A stretch of DNA of 64,000 nucleotides from Wolfiporia cocos (GCA_029448655.1 JACCLO010000008.1:1488001-1552000), one strand, 5' to 3'. Shown: positions 33,799-46,612, counted from the first letter of the stretch. Numbers and translations are program-made. The notes: generated by a model from the letters alone, not told the origin.

Positions 33799-35372
33799 GG
33801 TAGATGGGCGTCTAAGTTGATGGTGGTGGTTCAAGGTCAAGGTGCGTCGCCACGTGTGCTCTGTTACTCATGCATACACAGTGCTAAGCTGAAACCGCCT
33901 CCCTCTCCGTCCCACACATAAGCCTCGTTTTCCGTACACGAACGCCGCATCTAGTCGTAGTTACTTGACGCGGGATACAAATGTACACAAAAAAAGCCGA
34001 AACTGTGTGAGATACTGGAACTCATCAGAGAGCTCACCCTAGTAGCTGTCCACTGGCCAGTCGTTGAGGACAGCCACTCATCCAAACAGACGCTAGCCAC
34101 TGTTAGGTTCTTCATACGCAATTCTCGTCCAGGCCAGCGGATGACGAGCTCTGTGCAAGATAATTTAAGCGGTGTTTCTTGAGGCTGAACGTTGAACTTG
34201 GTTTACTACAGGCCGTCCCGTTCCTTCTGACAGCCACCGTGGTTTCTCGCTCAAAGGGGCTCACCAGTACGATGTCTTACACCAATGCAAGAATCGAATC
34301 AGCCTTTCTCATCAGTCCGGGGCGCAAATCACGCTGTTTCTTGCTCACTTGGGCGGCGGCGCAGGTCTGGTGGTCGGCTTGAAGAGCTGAAGCTCTCAGA
34401 TCAAGCTCAAACATTGACTCCTCTCAAGCACTGCTTGGTCAGCCTTTCTGTGCTGCATAGTACTGCTGATGGTGATCCGTAGACGTCTGGAGGTTGTGAG
34501 GTCCAATCAAAACCAGAACCTGGTCATTGCGGAAGCGTCAAGAGGCGTATATTCTGGTCAAGATGGGAGATGGGAGACAGCAAAAAATACATATGCGCCG
34601 CCCATATAGATCGCAGTAGCTGTTAATTGCCTCTGCCGAGGTTCTTCCGTTGGTCGGCATGGTTCAATCAACTGCTCTGCCATTGGGATCATGTGTGGAC
34701 TGCACTGTTGCTGAGGGCCCTTGATGTAAGTGTCATCGCACTCGTAATGGTTACACTGGTATTCAGCACTTCAGTCACCGCCATCATGATAGAAGCTGGT
34801 GTCATGTGCATATACGCGGTACCGTCTATCAACTGTTGATAGTGAGTCAAGTTGATGAATCAGCTAGAAGTAGGTTACTGGAGAATTACCGGTCAGCCGC
34901 AATACTTGACAAATGACTTGTTAGATCCAGAGAGATTAAATGCAAAATGGTCCACGCTCATATGAGGTGTGGCGCCGACGGATCAAATGTGGTATCATCG
35001 CCGGCATAATATGCGCGTATGTTTCTCACGCAGTCACAAATACACCCGTGCTTCACATCTGTATGTCTCAGCAACCATATCGACCAAGGTATCCAGTTAG
35101 AAATGATCTGACTTGGAACGCGTGGTTGTTGACAGCTCGAATATGCGGTGCTCAAGACTAAGTTAAGGCCATCCATCCAGGCGACAAGTACAATGATGGG
35201 ATCAGTTTGGAAGCTGTTCGTGAAGCTTCTCAGTACAACCCGCAGTATTTGCCAAAATGACAGTCCACGGGCGCGATCTATTTGTGTTTTCATGATGCAC
35301 TATATAATGACCTGACGTTGTCGCCTCATACCACCCGGCGTAGGACCGTGCCAGAGTGCTTGTTCGCTCACA
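33799..35372. other. Intergenic region, no convincing gene
   Basis: About 1.6 kb between the interrupted proline-rich gene and the DUF6533 gene. There are some open frames with hydrophobic stretches (for example 34,627-34,839, with SVIALVMVTLVFSTSVTAIM), but no start-exon-stop structure that I can support. A degraded relative of the downstream membrane protein is conceivable. Confidence 0.3.
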
Positions 35373-36975
35373 ATGACGGTCGGCAGCATCGCAGAGAGGT
35401 AGTTATTGCTACGCATTCGTTGGCTTTGGGGCTTATGGGATAATCAGGTTCTTCCATTTGCATGTTATCTACGAGGATTACTGGTTTTTTGCCGTCACAG
35501 GTAAGTAATTCGCAAGACTGTACAAGCGAGAAGCTGAGGTTGCACGACAGCGTTATGCTTCTACGACTATTTCTTGACGTTGGATCGCGAAATACATTTC
35601 ATTTGGAAGACAAAGATCTCGTTTTCTATCATCCTCTTCTACTGTTACAGATATGCCGCGCTGTCCAATTTGATATTCGAGCTCCTAGAGCGTGATATTT
35701 GGTGGCGGTGGCTTACTGCTGAGGTATGATATACGATGTTCGACGACATTTCTCCAGCTGAAGCGAGCCGTTGCGTCAGAGGTTGGACCTTCGCAGACTT
35801 CAAGGACCCATGCTGAAATATGTTCATTCCTAGGTGCAGTATCATTATCCGATTTCAGATGTCGCTGTTCATCTTGGAGCTTGCATCCTCTGCTTGTGAG
35901 TGTTGCCTTGAATAAGCAGTATACCTCTGAACTTTACAATGTAGTCTTTGCTACCTTGCGGGTATATGCCGTTTCCGATCGCAAGCGGTGGCTAGCGATC
36001 GCGGTGCTCCTGACTGGCTTGACCAATCCTGCAATATCGGCTGTAAGTATCGAGTCGTCGAAGCATGTTTATATGTGCATTTAAGACTGTATTCAGTACT
36101 ACTTTGCAATGTCTCCGCCGATAGTGTTTACCTTCGAGCGTTGGCAATCATGTAACTTGGGCGTCGCTGGAAGCATGTATACTGAGGAGACGTAAGTACC
36201 CTCCTACAGCCGACGTCGCATGCTAAAATCCTACGACTGCAGGAGTGCGTCAAAAGTACAATCCTAGAATTCAGCGCATGTGAGTAACCTTCCGTACCAG
36301 TGATTATGGTCGCTCGGGGAGCATCGTTGCTTTCGGATGGCCTAGTCTTGGCGGCTACGTGTATGAAAACCTTCCGAAAGGACTGGAATACCTCCTCTGA
36401 CATTGCGGAACGCTATCGGTCAGGAGTCAAAGGGATTTTGCTCAGGGATAGTGCGTGGTACAGCAGTTGTATTCTGTCCTTCGATTTGATCAGTGCCTTC
36501 TCGCTCAGCTGTTCTGTGTTTCGCGTAAAATTCGGTTCAATTCAATTTTGTACTATGTTGCTAATTATTCCCCCTGAATACAGTCTTCTCTGTCTCCTCA
36601 ATGTGGTAACGATTGCTACTGGCCGTATCACCGATGTATGTCCCAATCCCTAGCACGTACTTTTCTTCCTGAAAGCAAGACCAGTACATCGTCATATGGA
36701 TGGTATGCACTGCGGTGTACGTGCCTTCTACATTATCTGTGGTGTACACCTCGTGACCACACCTTTTGTTTAGTCTACAGTCCGTGCTGCTCTCGCGTCT
36801 CTCGCTAGATCTTCGTGAAGCAGCGGTTGCTGAAAGCATGGCAGAAGAGCTTACCTCACCGACGCTACGCTTCGGTACTGAGCAAGAGGAATCACTTGAT
36901 GATTCGGACGTGAGCCTGGGGACTTACGTGTCTTCCTATCTCCTACGCAGCGTCAGTCGTGAGAATCACGTCTGA
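35373..36975 (+). CDS. DUF6533 domain multi-pass membrane protein
   Basis: A spliced gene for a basidiomycete-specific family of seven-helix-like membrane proteins of unknown role. ATG at 35373 (MTVGSIAER). After short introns comes the DUF6533 signature, read as FYDYFLTLDREIHFIWKTK (about 35,558-35,610), then SFSIILFYCYRYAALSN and LLERDIWWRWL. A further exon gives ELYNVVFATLRVYAVSDRKR followed by a hydrophobic helix WLAIAVLLTGLTNPAISA; the R-x-Y-A-V/L segment is the usual second landmark of the family. Later exons contain more hydrophobic helices and LLNVVTIATGRITD. The tail is hydrophilic and acidic, ending SVSRENHV with stop at 36973-36975. The family is expanded in mushroom genomes; some members resemble GPCRs, but no ligand or G-protein link is established here. 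The reading frame is intact by my splicing, but not every exon edge was fixed. Confidence 0.75.
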
Positions 36976-38298
36976 ACGCAGTGACGGGAGCTCAACGTTG
37001 CTGGGAGGATAACTTGCGTCTACGAGGTCGACGACTTATCCTCCTGAGAAGGAAGATCGTCGTTCCTCATTCAGTGGTATTGATGTCCGGCTGTTGTAAC
37101 TTGTGCATTGCGTTGTGGATTATCGGTATGATAACATTTTTCCTCAATGTACACACCATATCAATGATATCTGATGTATGGACTTTACCTTCTCGCCTAT
37201 GATGTATCTAGTGTTGAAAATGTGAAAATGTATGGCGAACAGAATGAGACTATAGACTACACTTTGGTAACAAAGATACCCAAATCTAGCTTGCAGGTGC
37301 TTACAAGTAGTGTTGCCGTGGCTCAGGCTTGAGCTGAGACTCGAGCCGAGCCACAGTAGCCGAGGCCGAGCCAAGCCATGCTTATAGCTCATGAGCTGAC
37401 GTTGTTGGCTTGGCTTCTGACGGCTTGGCTCGGGGATGAGCTGGCTTACGACTAATCAGGTAGTCCCCTTGTTCTCGTGCGCCACAGGTGCACGGCAGTG
37501 CAATGAATCCTCAGACTGTGCAGTTTATACCATCAACGATGCTTGGAATATTGCTATATGTGTCCTAAACTCTTGGTATGGTCCAATTGTAAATCTTTGT
37601 TTGCTCGGTGAATGGATATCGACAGGTTGTAAGCTAGTTTTCGACGCCGTATCTTCGGCACCTTCTGCGAAGATACAAGGTCTATACGACTTCAAGCTTC
37701 ATGCGCTGCTTGCGGGGCCCCGCGCGCGTCTGTCGCTCGTCCACGCGGGGAACATGGGACATGTTCTTCTACGAGGGGTATCCGAGCGCGCTGACGCGCG
37801 GCAGGTAAACACGAGGGTCGCGATACGGCACTGTGCAACGTCAGACTGGAAACGGGCTGGCACTGCGAGCTTATAGCGTGATAGCTCGTCGCATGAAGTA
37901 CAAGCACGGAGGGTGCAACTTACTTAGTGTTGATGTTAGTATATTCTTACATATGACATGTCATTTGACGTTGGCTGTCGTGTTGCATGTAATGTATATC
38001 TTGCTCGTTCTATAGCCACCCATTAGACGTCGTGGGCTACGGCTCGAGCCGGAGCTGTCTCGAGCTGAGCCAAGCCATGTGCCTGTCAGGAGGAGATGTT
38101 GAAATGTCTGTAGAAGCATTAGTCCGCATGCGTATTTTCGAACGAGGGAGATCATACCGCATCAATAGAGATGCAGTTGGTAATCGCAGTTTCTGCGAGC
38201 AAAATTAGCTCCGCAGTTCCGAAATAGATTTTTGGTTGCGGGTGCCGCGGGATCATCATGATGTTCGCTATATATTGAATGTGCTACAGTCGCAGGTA
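36976..38298. repeat. Repeat-bearing intergenic region (gagcc-rich segments)
   Basis: Two segments, about 37,315-37,440 and about 38,029-38,086, are packed with gagccgagcc, gctcgagcc and ggcttggct words in both orientations and can fold back on each other. They may be the ends of a small transposon of about 770 bases; the enclosed DNA (37,440-38,030) has a 146-codon frame without recognisable content. No target-site duplication was found by eye. Confidence 0.4.
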
Positions 38299-39206
38299 TT
38301 ACATTCTGTTCAGACTGCGACGAGGTGTAAAAATATGGCGACACATACATCCATCAACTTGTCCCTCCAAATTTGGTGCAATGCTTTCTGACCTGCAGCC
38401 TCGGAACAATATTTGACCATCTTGATGTACATCGGTCACCGAATAGCAACCACTGAGGGCGATAACGCTTACCAGGCCTACAACGTCATAGCGCAGCGTG
38501 TTCAGAGAGGAAAACGACATTTTCTGATTTTGATCGGCCGCAGATTGAGAGACTTGGCAAGAGAATGTCAGAAAGTCCTGGGCGCGATCTTTGACAATTT
38601 CAGCAGTGATGCAGTGGCATTGGGTATGCATATACGCACCTAGGACGGATTCTAATGCGTATTCCCTGCCATTAAAGTGGGCCCATTTGCCACTCTGATG
38701 CATTCGTGCAAATCGCGTGCTGTTATCAGCGCGTCTCCGCTGTGTGGACTTTGCCCAGAAGTTATAGTCTTCAACACTGGCGCGAATGGACATAGCAAAT
38801 TCTTGTGCATCTGCGGATGAAACAACGGCATCGAAAGCAGCACCATAGCGAAGACGTGTGCGTCGCCCCAAGATATCATTGGAGGCCATCAAGGATAGTG
38901 CACGAGCAGGGTAAGCAAAGGTAGGCGTACAGGGTGCCCCAAATGGTGTGAGCAGGGGAATCAAATTCGAGGGTCGGTTTTTCCTGATCAAAAGACCCGG
39001 ACAGGGGATACTCGAGATAGCGAAAACATAGGAGGTGGTGCGGAGTAGGAGGAGAGATATGCAGTTTGATCAGGCGGGACGCTCCAGGGTGGAACGGCCT
39101 TGAAAGTGCTGATCCCAACGTCACCCGCGTCGATCGTCAGGGTAGGTTCATCGCCGTTCCACCGTGGCTCATTTTGCCAAATTCGGACTGCAGTACAGCC
39201 CGACAT
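38299..39206 (-). CDS. Possible hypothetical protein, low confidence
   Basis: A minus-strand frame of about 196 codons runs from MASNDILGRRTRLRYGAAFD (ATG at about 38,889) to a stop at 38,299. Its first half has good amino-acid balance (AQEFAMSIRASVEDYNFWAK); the second half looks less protein-like. An upstream open frame at 38,988-39,206 (RIWQNEPRWNGDEPTLTIDAG) may be a 5' exon, but I could not fix an intron joining them. No family recognised. It may be an orphan gene, a pseudogene or a chance ORF. Confidence 0.25.
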
Positions 39207-39433
39207 CGACGAAGCTTTGATTCGCTAATGTGGCCTCGCGGGTATCGACTCTGCCGATGGTGCCGTCGTTCGATCAGGTGGCTCAAAGACAGTGTAAAAG
39301 TAACAAGGTTTTGACTTTTCAAGCATCCTAGGCATCATCGGACAACGCCTGTAGCAATGTCTAAGGCCTAGCCACGGTAGTGGCTGAGCCGTACACGGGC
39401 ACATTCAAAAATATATACTGGACACTACGACAT

Positions 39434-39517
39434 CCTTCGATAGCTCAGTTGGAAGAGCGTGAGACTGTAATGGTGAACTTCATCTCAAGGCCACTGGTTC
39501 GACCCCGGTTCGAAGGA
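39434..39517 (+). tRNA. tRNA-Tyr (anticodon GTA) with intron
   Basis: Acceptor stem ccttcga (39434-39440) pairs with tcgaagg (39510-39516), followed by discriminator A at 39517. Box A is tagctcagttgg and box B ggttcgacccc. The anticodon stem gagac is followed by t-GTA-a and a short intron (tggtgaacttc region), as is usual for eukaryotic tRNA-Tyr. All arms are accounted for, so it should be functional. Confidence 0.92.
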
Positions 39518-39530
39518 GCGTTTTGTTTCC

Positions 39531-39576
39531 GACGAACTTATGTCAGATGTCGCTGGTTCGATCCCGGCTCGAAGGA
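39531..39576 (+). pseudogene. Duplicated 3' half of tRNA-Tyr
   Basis: 46 bases that align without gaps to the 3' half of the adjacent tRNA-Tyr (39472-39517): both contain gaactt near the start, then ctggttcga-cccgg-tcgaagga. The T arm and acceptor 3' strand are conserved with a few transitions; the part matching the anticodon stem is scrambled. The 5' half of the tRNA is absent. It lies 13 bases downstream of the intact gene. It is followed by a ttttttcc run (39580-39590) that could end pol III transcription. Confidence 0.8.
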
Positions 39577-40252
39577 TTGGTTTTTTCCACCCCTTTTTCA
39601 TGCTTTCCCCTTTCAAAAGCATAGCAGGTCAATAAGCGTGATATGTCAATCAACAGTCTTGGACTATTCACCCTGCGTTTATGTAACTTCTAAACTGCAC
39701 GGATTCCACGCGCGTATGCTCATCTGTCCATATGCTGCTGAACATTTGTCGCCATATAATTGCCAGCAGATAATGTACAGATGTAATATTAGTTGTATAA
39801 ATGCAGTATCATACAACATCGCACTAAATTCAACGAAGCCTTGCACTGCGAGGGTTGGCATGTGGCAGGTGATGAGACCCTCTGGGCGCTTCCATGCCTG
39901 CGAACTACAGTGCCTGCCAAATCGGGCGCGCAGTCAATGTCAATGACGGGGTGTGATGATCATGAACAGTGGCACGTCAATGATGCTTGGCGTCGTCGAT
40001 GTTTGTGCACTTTCGACGATGTGGAGACAAATACAGAGCTCACGCGAGTCGTGGAGCTGCGCCTTTGGGCTTTACGGCCACCACCACCCTCGCCGCGGCG
40101 CGGTATCATATAGCCCTTCGTTCGTTCACAATAAAGGTGAGCTTCAGGTGGTACTACCAGAAGCACTAATGAATGAACTCACACGTACAAGCTCCTTGAC
40201 CTTGTGGCTAGCTCTCGCTCCCGCCTCGATTTTGGATTCAGCGCGCATTGCC
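39577..40252. other. Intergenic region, likely promoter of the zinc-finger gene
   Basis: Between the tRNA-Tyr remnant and the zinc-finger gene. Open frames here overlap each other without recognisable content. The region presumably includes the promoter and possibly a non-coding 5' exon of the downstream gene. Confidence 0.3.
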
Positions 40253-43200
40253 ATGGCGTCCTTGGCCTCGTTTACACCCCCGCTTGCTCCTCGGCGTCCA
40301 CGCCAAAAAGCCCCACGTGCATTAAATAAGCAGCGGGTGCACTTTGTATATCGCTCAGGATCGGACCACCCTCCCTCTCACTCGCTACTAGGTCTCGCCT
40401 TGCCGCATCAGGATAAGCCGAGTGAGAACACGCCTGCTATAACAGTGAATCCAGCGCCAGTAGCAGGTATCCCCGATGGAATGATCACCACGTTCCGCGT
40501 CTCTACATACGAACCTCCGCCACGGAGCAACGCAGGCGCTCATGAGCTACAGAACAATTCCAAGATGTTGTTCCATGTTGGTGAGGAGGACATGACGAAA
40601 CTTGTAGGTGAGTTGTCAGCAAGATTCTATTCAAAGAAATCCCATATGTTTGTTTTTGAGCCAAAACATATAACCAACGACTTGTGTCGCATTCGTCGTA
40701 GGCGCTTCGCTCATCCTGTGGCTCATCAGAGCGCATATATGCACTAAATGCTGATGTTTTGCCTCATAGAACGAGTACCCGCGCATACATCCACATCTAG
40801 CGTTGACTCTGCCTCAACCTCGACTGCATCTAACGCCTCGCTCCCTACGATCACTTCCTCGTTGGCACACCCAGTACCTGCTCCTATACATACATCTTCG
40901 TCCTCTTCCACATTACTTCCCCTCACACTTCCGGTCTCCTCGTTTTGGATAGGCTATCCTGCACCCCCACCCACCTTTGCATCATCGCCCTCACTATCAT
41001 GCACATCGTTATCTTCACTAAGTACCGGAAACTGCACCTCGGCAGGGGCAAGCACGTCTGAAATAATGCCCGAAACGAGACTTCGCCAAAGGAATGATTC
41101 CAAGCGCAAACGTGAAACATACTGCATGCAAGACGAGAATCTGACCATCGCCGATCAAGCAGAACCAAATGCTCACGGGATCAAAAACAGTACAGCGCAA
41201 GGACAGGGCAATCGCATTGTCCATGAAAGCGGGGAGAAGAGTCCGAAGCGTCACCGGGCAGAAGCCAGGTTACCACTAAGTCCGCAGAAAAATCGGGAGC
41301 ATATGCGCACTGAGACGAGGGCCGGCACTATGACAGATGGCGGCCCTTCCCCGGTGCGGCGGTGTATCGCGGATTTGGTGGTGGCATCGCGCCAACGCGC
41401 CGCGACACAGGGAAGCACAGTGGATGAGAGAGATGTACGTGTGGACGCAACAAATGAATCGCATCGAGGTGTGTTGGCAAGAGACGAGCGGATCGGTCGC
41501 ATAAGCAAGGATGGAGGGGACAGGGCTGCTACGCATTGGCCGTCGGGGAGGATGGCAGCGGAGGTAACATCTTCATACAGGATGGCGGAGAGGCACCCAG
41601 TCATGGTGCAGGATGACCAGATGACTGGAGGGGGACAATGGCTATGGCCGCAGAGGCAGACGCAGCTTGGCGATGAGCATGCAGGAGAATGGGCAGCGAC
41701 GACTGAAGATAACGATCTTCTCAACGAGACGAACGAGGTGGGGAATCGTGGGTGGCCGAGCCAAGGGTGGTATCCTGACGAGAGTCGGAGCGGCTATGTG
41801 CACCCCAGCGGTGACACGTTCGGGTCCGTGCAGCCCGACAGCGATCGTCACACCTTCCAGGCTCCGTCATTACGACAACAATCTCCCGGCCTATTGGCTT
41901 CTGAACGATCCGCTGCCCTCGATCGAGCTCTTTTTTCCAGCACGATTGCAGGCCCATCTACCCCTGCAGGCAATGAGCAGCAGGCTCTCGCACCAGCCTA
42001 CTCATGCGAACACGCATCAACTTTACATCACCGTCCTGCAGATGCCGATCCGCTGCTCCACCCACAGACTCTTCCAGACGGTCGCCCACTAGCCCATCAG
42101 CGGGAATATTCCTCCCGCTACCGACCACTAGACCTCATGCAGGCTCATCTCCTTGACTGCGCGCCGACAACATCACATTCCTTTGAGCTGATGTATCATT
42201 CACAACCTCTTGCGCAACCTCGTATAGAACTTCAGCTCATGGACATGCACTGCCAATCGGCTCACCCACAACCCGAACGTGCACGATTACAACCAACGGA
42301 GGTTGCGCTCCAGCCTCCGCAGCTATCTGCACGTCCTCACCCGCTGCATGAATATACAGGGTCACCGGAACCAGCAGAAGAACGCAGCGTTCGCTATCAT
42401 TGGACAAGCGACCCGCGCGTGCGGCTACATCGCGTATGCACAGCGATAGATGTCAATGGCTGTGGTGTGGCGCCTGGTGTCGTCCGTGTGGATGGGCGCG
42501 AAGGGGCGACGGCGGCTGCTCCTGTGCTGCGATATCCTCATGGCGGGTTCTCTCCACGACAGACTCGAGCTGATGCTCCGGGAATTAGCTCACGAACGAC
42601 GACACCAATGACTCCTGACCGTTCTAGGAATGGCGAGGAGGGCGTGGCGAAGCTTGATGCTTCAGCTGTGACAGCCCGAGAGGTCGGTGTCATGGCAATG
42701 GATGGTAGTGGCGCAGAGACTGATGTGATCGACACAAACACGCGCGGATGTGCGAGTGAGGTCGATCGGATTGAGGTTCAGACACGAGGAACCGCCGGCA
42801 ACCCTTGTGTGGTAGATGCTGCCTCGGGTGTAGGTCCTGGTATGGACCGTAGCGCCTCAAGTTCTTTGGGGGTTCCGAACAGGGTTTCTACGGCGTCCAG
42901 AGATAGTCCGAACAGAGAAATCACCTCTGTCGACTCCGGTGATAACGAGAACGTTCATGTTACCACACCATCGCGCTGTCAGAACATCGCCACCGTTATC
43001 ACAAAAGAGAGCGGTGGCGTCGCTGCCACTACCAGGACCACCTCGACCGCACACGAAGTCATCGACGTGGACACACTTAATGAGGCAGGTCTGGCACCAT
43101 CAGCCGCGCAGCGGCCGATGCTTGGTCCCATACCTCTTCCTCCGCCATACCCATACGCGCATGCAATGGGGCCGTATTTAACAGTGCCACATCCCAATGC

Positions 43201-44928
43201 GCACGTATACGCCTACCTACCGCATACCGGGACGTTTCCTTCTCCCCCTCACGCAATGCCCTTCCATCCTTCGCTCCCTAATCCCAGCCGCTTTCATAAT
43301 GTGCCTTCATATCCTCCACCCTCGTCTATTCCCCATCCTCACGCCTACCCTCACTCACTTCCATTCGCATACCCCCCTCCGCTCATTCTTCCAGGTAGAA
43401 CACCACGAACGCGTCCCCACGACTGGGCGGAAGTGTTTTTACACACGAAGAAAGTTGGGGGCTTCAAGCCGGTAAGGCGGGCTGTGAGAGGGCGTAGACC
43501 TTGGGTGAATGCTACAACGGACGGGGATGGAAACAGACAGTGCCAGGATAGCTTCCCTGACAATGGATATGATGGAGCGAATCGAGAAGAACAGGAGGAA
43601 GCGGCGCAGACAGAGGGAATAGGCCAGAGCGTAACGAGTGAGCGCACCGACGGAGACAATAGTAGCGGCTTGCGGAACAACGCCTCAAGTCTCGTGGGCC
43701 TAGACGGAGATCTTGATCCCACAGCGCGTGAAACCGAAGACACAGACTCCAGTTCGAGCGCAGACGATGAAGATTTGTTCGACGAGCTCTTCCGCAATCC
43801 CAAGGGAGAGGGAGAAAGGAAGGAGCACCACTGTCCGTTATGTGGACGAGCCTTCCGCTTACCAAATTCGCTTGCAATCCATCTCAAATGGCATTGGGGA
43901 GCGACATCACTTGGCTGGAGGCGAGGTACGTGTTCACTGCTATATGCCGCTGTGTCTTGGCGCTGACATCGTATTCTCCTCATCGGTCTTCCATTATATG
44001 ATTGCACTGCGATTTTTGGATCTTGTGTGCTCCTGCAGGGCTGGGACGCAGGGGACGTATACAAGAGCGCGCGAAGGAGAACTCAGAGGCGAGGGCACGG
44101 GAGTTACGCGAAGAAGAACTCCGTGAGAGGGAGTGGCGGCTGGAATCAGGACGTGAGACGGGCGGTGCCGCTCATGATGGGTACGGGGCGCAGCAAAGGG
44201 ATTTAGAACCTAGCGCCATCGCAGCGCCCATCTGTGTATCAACCTTCACACCGCTGACATCACCCGCGGATGTGCTATTCTCATCACCAGCGGTTGCAAA
44301 TGCTGGCACCAAGAGTTCATTTCGCCCACCAACGGTCGCGACCGCGGGGCTGTCGCTGCTCTCGCCCACCATTCGCCCGCCTGAGGCATCTGCATTTATG
44401 ATGCCCATCATTGCAGGAGCCTTTGATCTTGGCGTGGGCGCTCCGTCGTCCGATGCTGAAGGAGAGGAAGAAGGCAGCCTTTTCGGAGAGGACGAGGGCC
44501 TCTTTGGCGGCGGCGGCGGCGATCGCCTCTGCCCTCCTCCCTCTGAGTCGTTTCTCCCCGCAGAGCCGCTTCTGGATTCCCGCTACAAGGTTCCTTCGAG
44601 CACCATTACAGAACCCGGCTTGACTCCGGAGCTGACACTAACATCGACGCTTAATCCGAGCGAAGATAGAGATGGGGTGTTGAGGAGATGTACACATAGG
44701 AGGCACGAGCCATCGTGGAGTGAGCAGCTCTTCGGATCTGACAGTGACGAAGAGGAACATAACGACGAGCAGGTTAGTATCACATGCTATGAAATAAGCA
44801 TCGTGCTGATATCATATGTTGTGAAGGGACCTTCGTCTCCCGCTTCAAATGCCGTTGAAGACCGCAATCAACCGGAATCAGGACTGTCTCCTTTGACAGA
44901 TTTTGCTGCTTTGCAACTTTTCCCATAG
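40253..44928 (+). CDS. Large protein with a single C2H2 zinc finger, probable transcription factor
   Basis: I chose the ATG at 40253 (MASLASFTPPLAPRRPRQK); a small first exon ends near 40,608-40,615 and the second begins after tttgcctcatag at about 40,770. The second exon is over 3.1 kb and mostly disordered: Ser/Thr-rich start, Arg/Lys- and Gln/His-rich middle, then a Pro/Tyr/His-rich stretch (PPYPYAHAMGPYLTVPHPNA). Near its end is one zinc finger, CPLCGRAFRLPNSLAIHLKW-H, i.e. C-x2-C-x12-H-x3-H (about 43,832-43,895), preceded by a Ser/Asp-rich acidic segment. An intron (gtacgt at about 43,926 to ctcctgcag at about 44,038) leads to a Glu/Arg-rich coiled-coil-like piece (ERAKENSEARARELREEE) and an acidic tail. 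The last few codons to 44928 may be read through an intron (gttagt at about 44,774). Nuclear DNA binding is inferred from the finger; no orthologue is recognised. Confidence 0.7.
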
Positions 44929-45910
44929 ACTCGATGGCTTCTCGAAGGGAAGATTAGTCGGCGACGGCGTTGTATGGAATGGATCATATTTCTGCTAACA
45001 TACGCACAACAGCCACGATGGTAATGTCAGGGAACTACATACACAAAGAGTGAGACCATCGGGATACTGATGTTGTGCACCTGTAGAAAAGATTTCCCAT
45101 CTGATGTTGCCTCGGATCGTCGCGGTATTCACTGTAGAATTATTTATAATACATCCATTTGGAAGGCGGTAGACAGCTTCACAGTGAATAATGATTCACG
45201 ACCATAGTACTAGTTTCGGACTCGGATTATGCGCGCGCGGGGGTCGATTTAAACGATCAGGGAGAGACCACAGAGTATCGCCATGCTGTCCATCCTGCGA
45301 TGGGCTTAAAGAAGTTGATATGGTCTCTACTATGCGTTTCAGCCTAAAAGAATACGCAGCTGAAGTGGAGATCGCAGCCATATTGCTGCCTCCCGTAATC
45401 GTTCACAATTTACTTGAAAAGCCGCTACATCGTAATGAGATGTAGACCACGATGAGATTTAAGGCCACGACTGTACAGCCATGTCCCCCAGCAATGAGGT
45501 ACTCACCGATATGTGAAGGAATCAGTGACGGGCTTTGTGTGGTGTCGAAGACTTTATGGGCTGTGGGGAGCAATAGAGAGGGATCCGTGGCAGCAGACGG
45601 CAGTTGGACACAAAGGATACAGTCAACATGGCGCTCAAGACTAGGCAAATTAATGAAGTGAATGACAGCAAAAACTGTATTATGGGTCCATTACTTGAGC
45701 GTAGCTGCTATATGAACATTCGACAGCGAACCGCTGCGACTACTATGGCGGCGTTGACGCACCAGCGCATCAGCTGCACGTGGCTGGGCTGATGGGTCAG
45801 ATAAGCCAGCGCAACAAGTCCCGACTCACCAGCACTTTCCGCCCAACATCCACGAATATCGACATTTCCAAACACATTACGCCTGCGTTGTTCAGCATAT
45901 CGATTCAAAC
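44929..45910. other. Intergenic region, no gene seen
   Basis: About 1 kb between the zinc-finger gene and the small hypothetical gene. Only short open frames without coding character are present. The last 150 bases are the probable promoter of the next gene. Confidence 0.35.
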
Positions 45911-46612
45911 ATGTCGTCCGGCACCGAGCAACAGCACCTGCACGTCATCGACGGCAACCCGCCTGTGGATGCCAACGTAGCAGCCAGTGATCCTGAGATC
46001 AATATGGTCACCGTGACTCCCGTCATAGAGGATTTGGAGAGACAATACCCGCTCAAAACCAAGTCGCGTGCAGAGATGGAGCGTGAATGGGAAGAACTGG
46101 TCAGTATCATTGCTGCCACGTCAGCGGGAGTCGCTGACGTGCCGCCATAGGTCAAGAAGAAGGAGATTGCTTATCTGCGGGAGGCTCGCTCGCCTGTGAA
46201 CAAGAAGGCATTGCTGAAGGAATGCACCGATTATCTGGAGGTGCTGTCGACCCTCTCTGGTAGAAGGGGAATACGCAAGGAAGCAGAGACGGCATTCGAG
46301 GATGCTGAGAACCTAGCGCAGGCCATCCACGTAGTCGTACGCGCTCGCGAGAGCACCCAAGCTCCCAGCTCGCCTCGGTCAGAAGCGTCGGCCCCGTCCC
46401 TATCCCCAGTGTCATCGCCCACATCGTCATCGCCTCGTTCGCCACTCACACTCAGCGGCCTCGCTATTGACACCAACATCGCCCGCATGCTAGTAAATGT
46501 GAGCTCTACTTCGCAGACCACCAATCAGAACACCGACACCGACACTTCGCAGCCCCCTTCGTCGTCGAAGTTGGACGCCGACGACTCGCTCTGTCAGGTT
46601 CCACCGAACTAG
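45911..46612 (+). CDS. Small hypothetical protein, two exons
   Basis: Exon 1 begins at ATG 45911 (MSSGTEQQHLHVIDGNPP) and ends with WEEL. An intron of 51 bases (gtcagt ... ccgccatag) joins it in frame to VKKKEIAYLREARSPVNKK. The central part is helical and charged (LLKECTDYLEVLSTLSGR, RKEAETAFEDAENLAQAIHVV), suggesting a coiled coil or helical bundle. The C-terminus is Ser/Pro/Thr-rich and disordered and ends CQVPPN. No family recognised and no membrane segment or signal peptide is seen. The clean intron and amino-acid balance support a real gene of about 216 residues. Confidence 0.6.
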
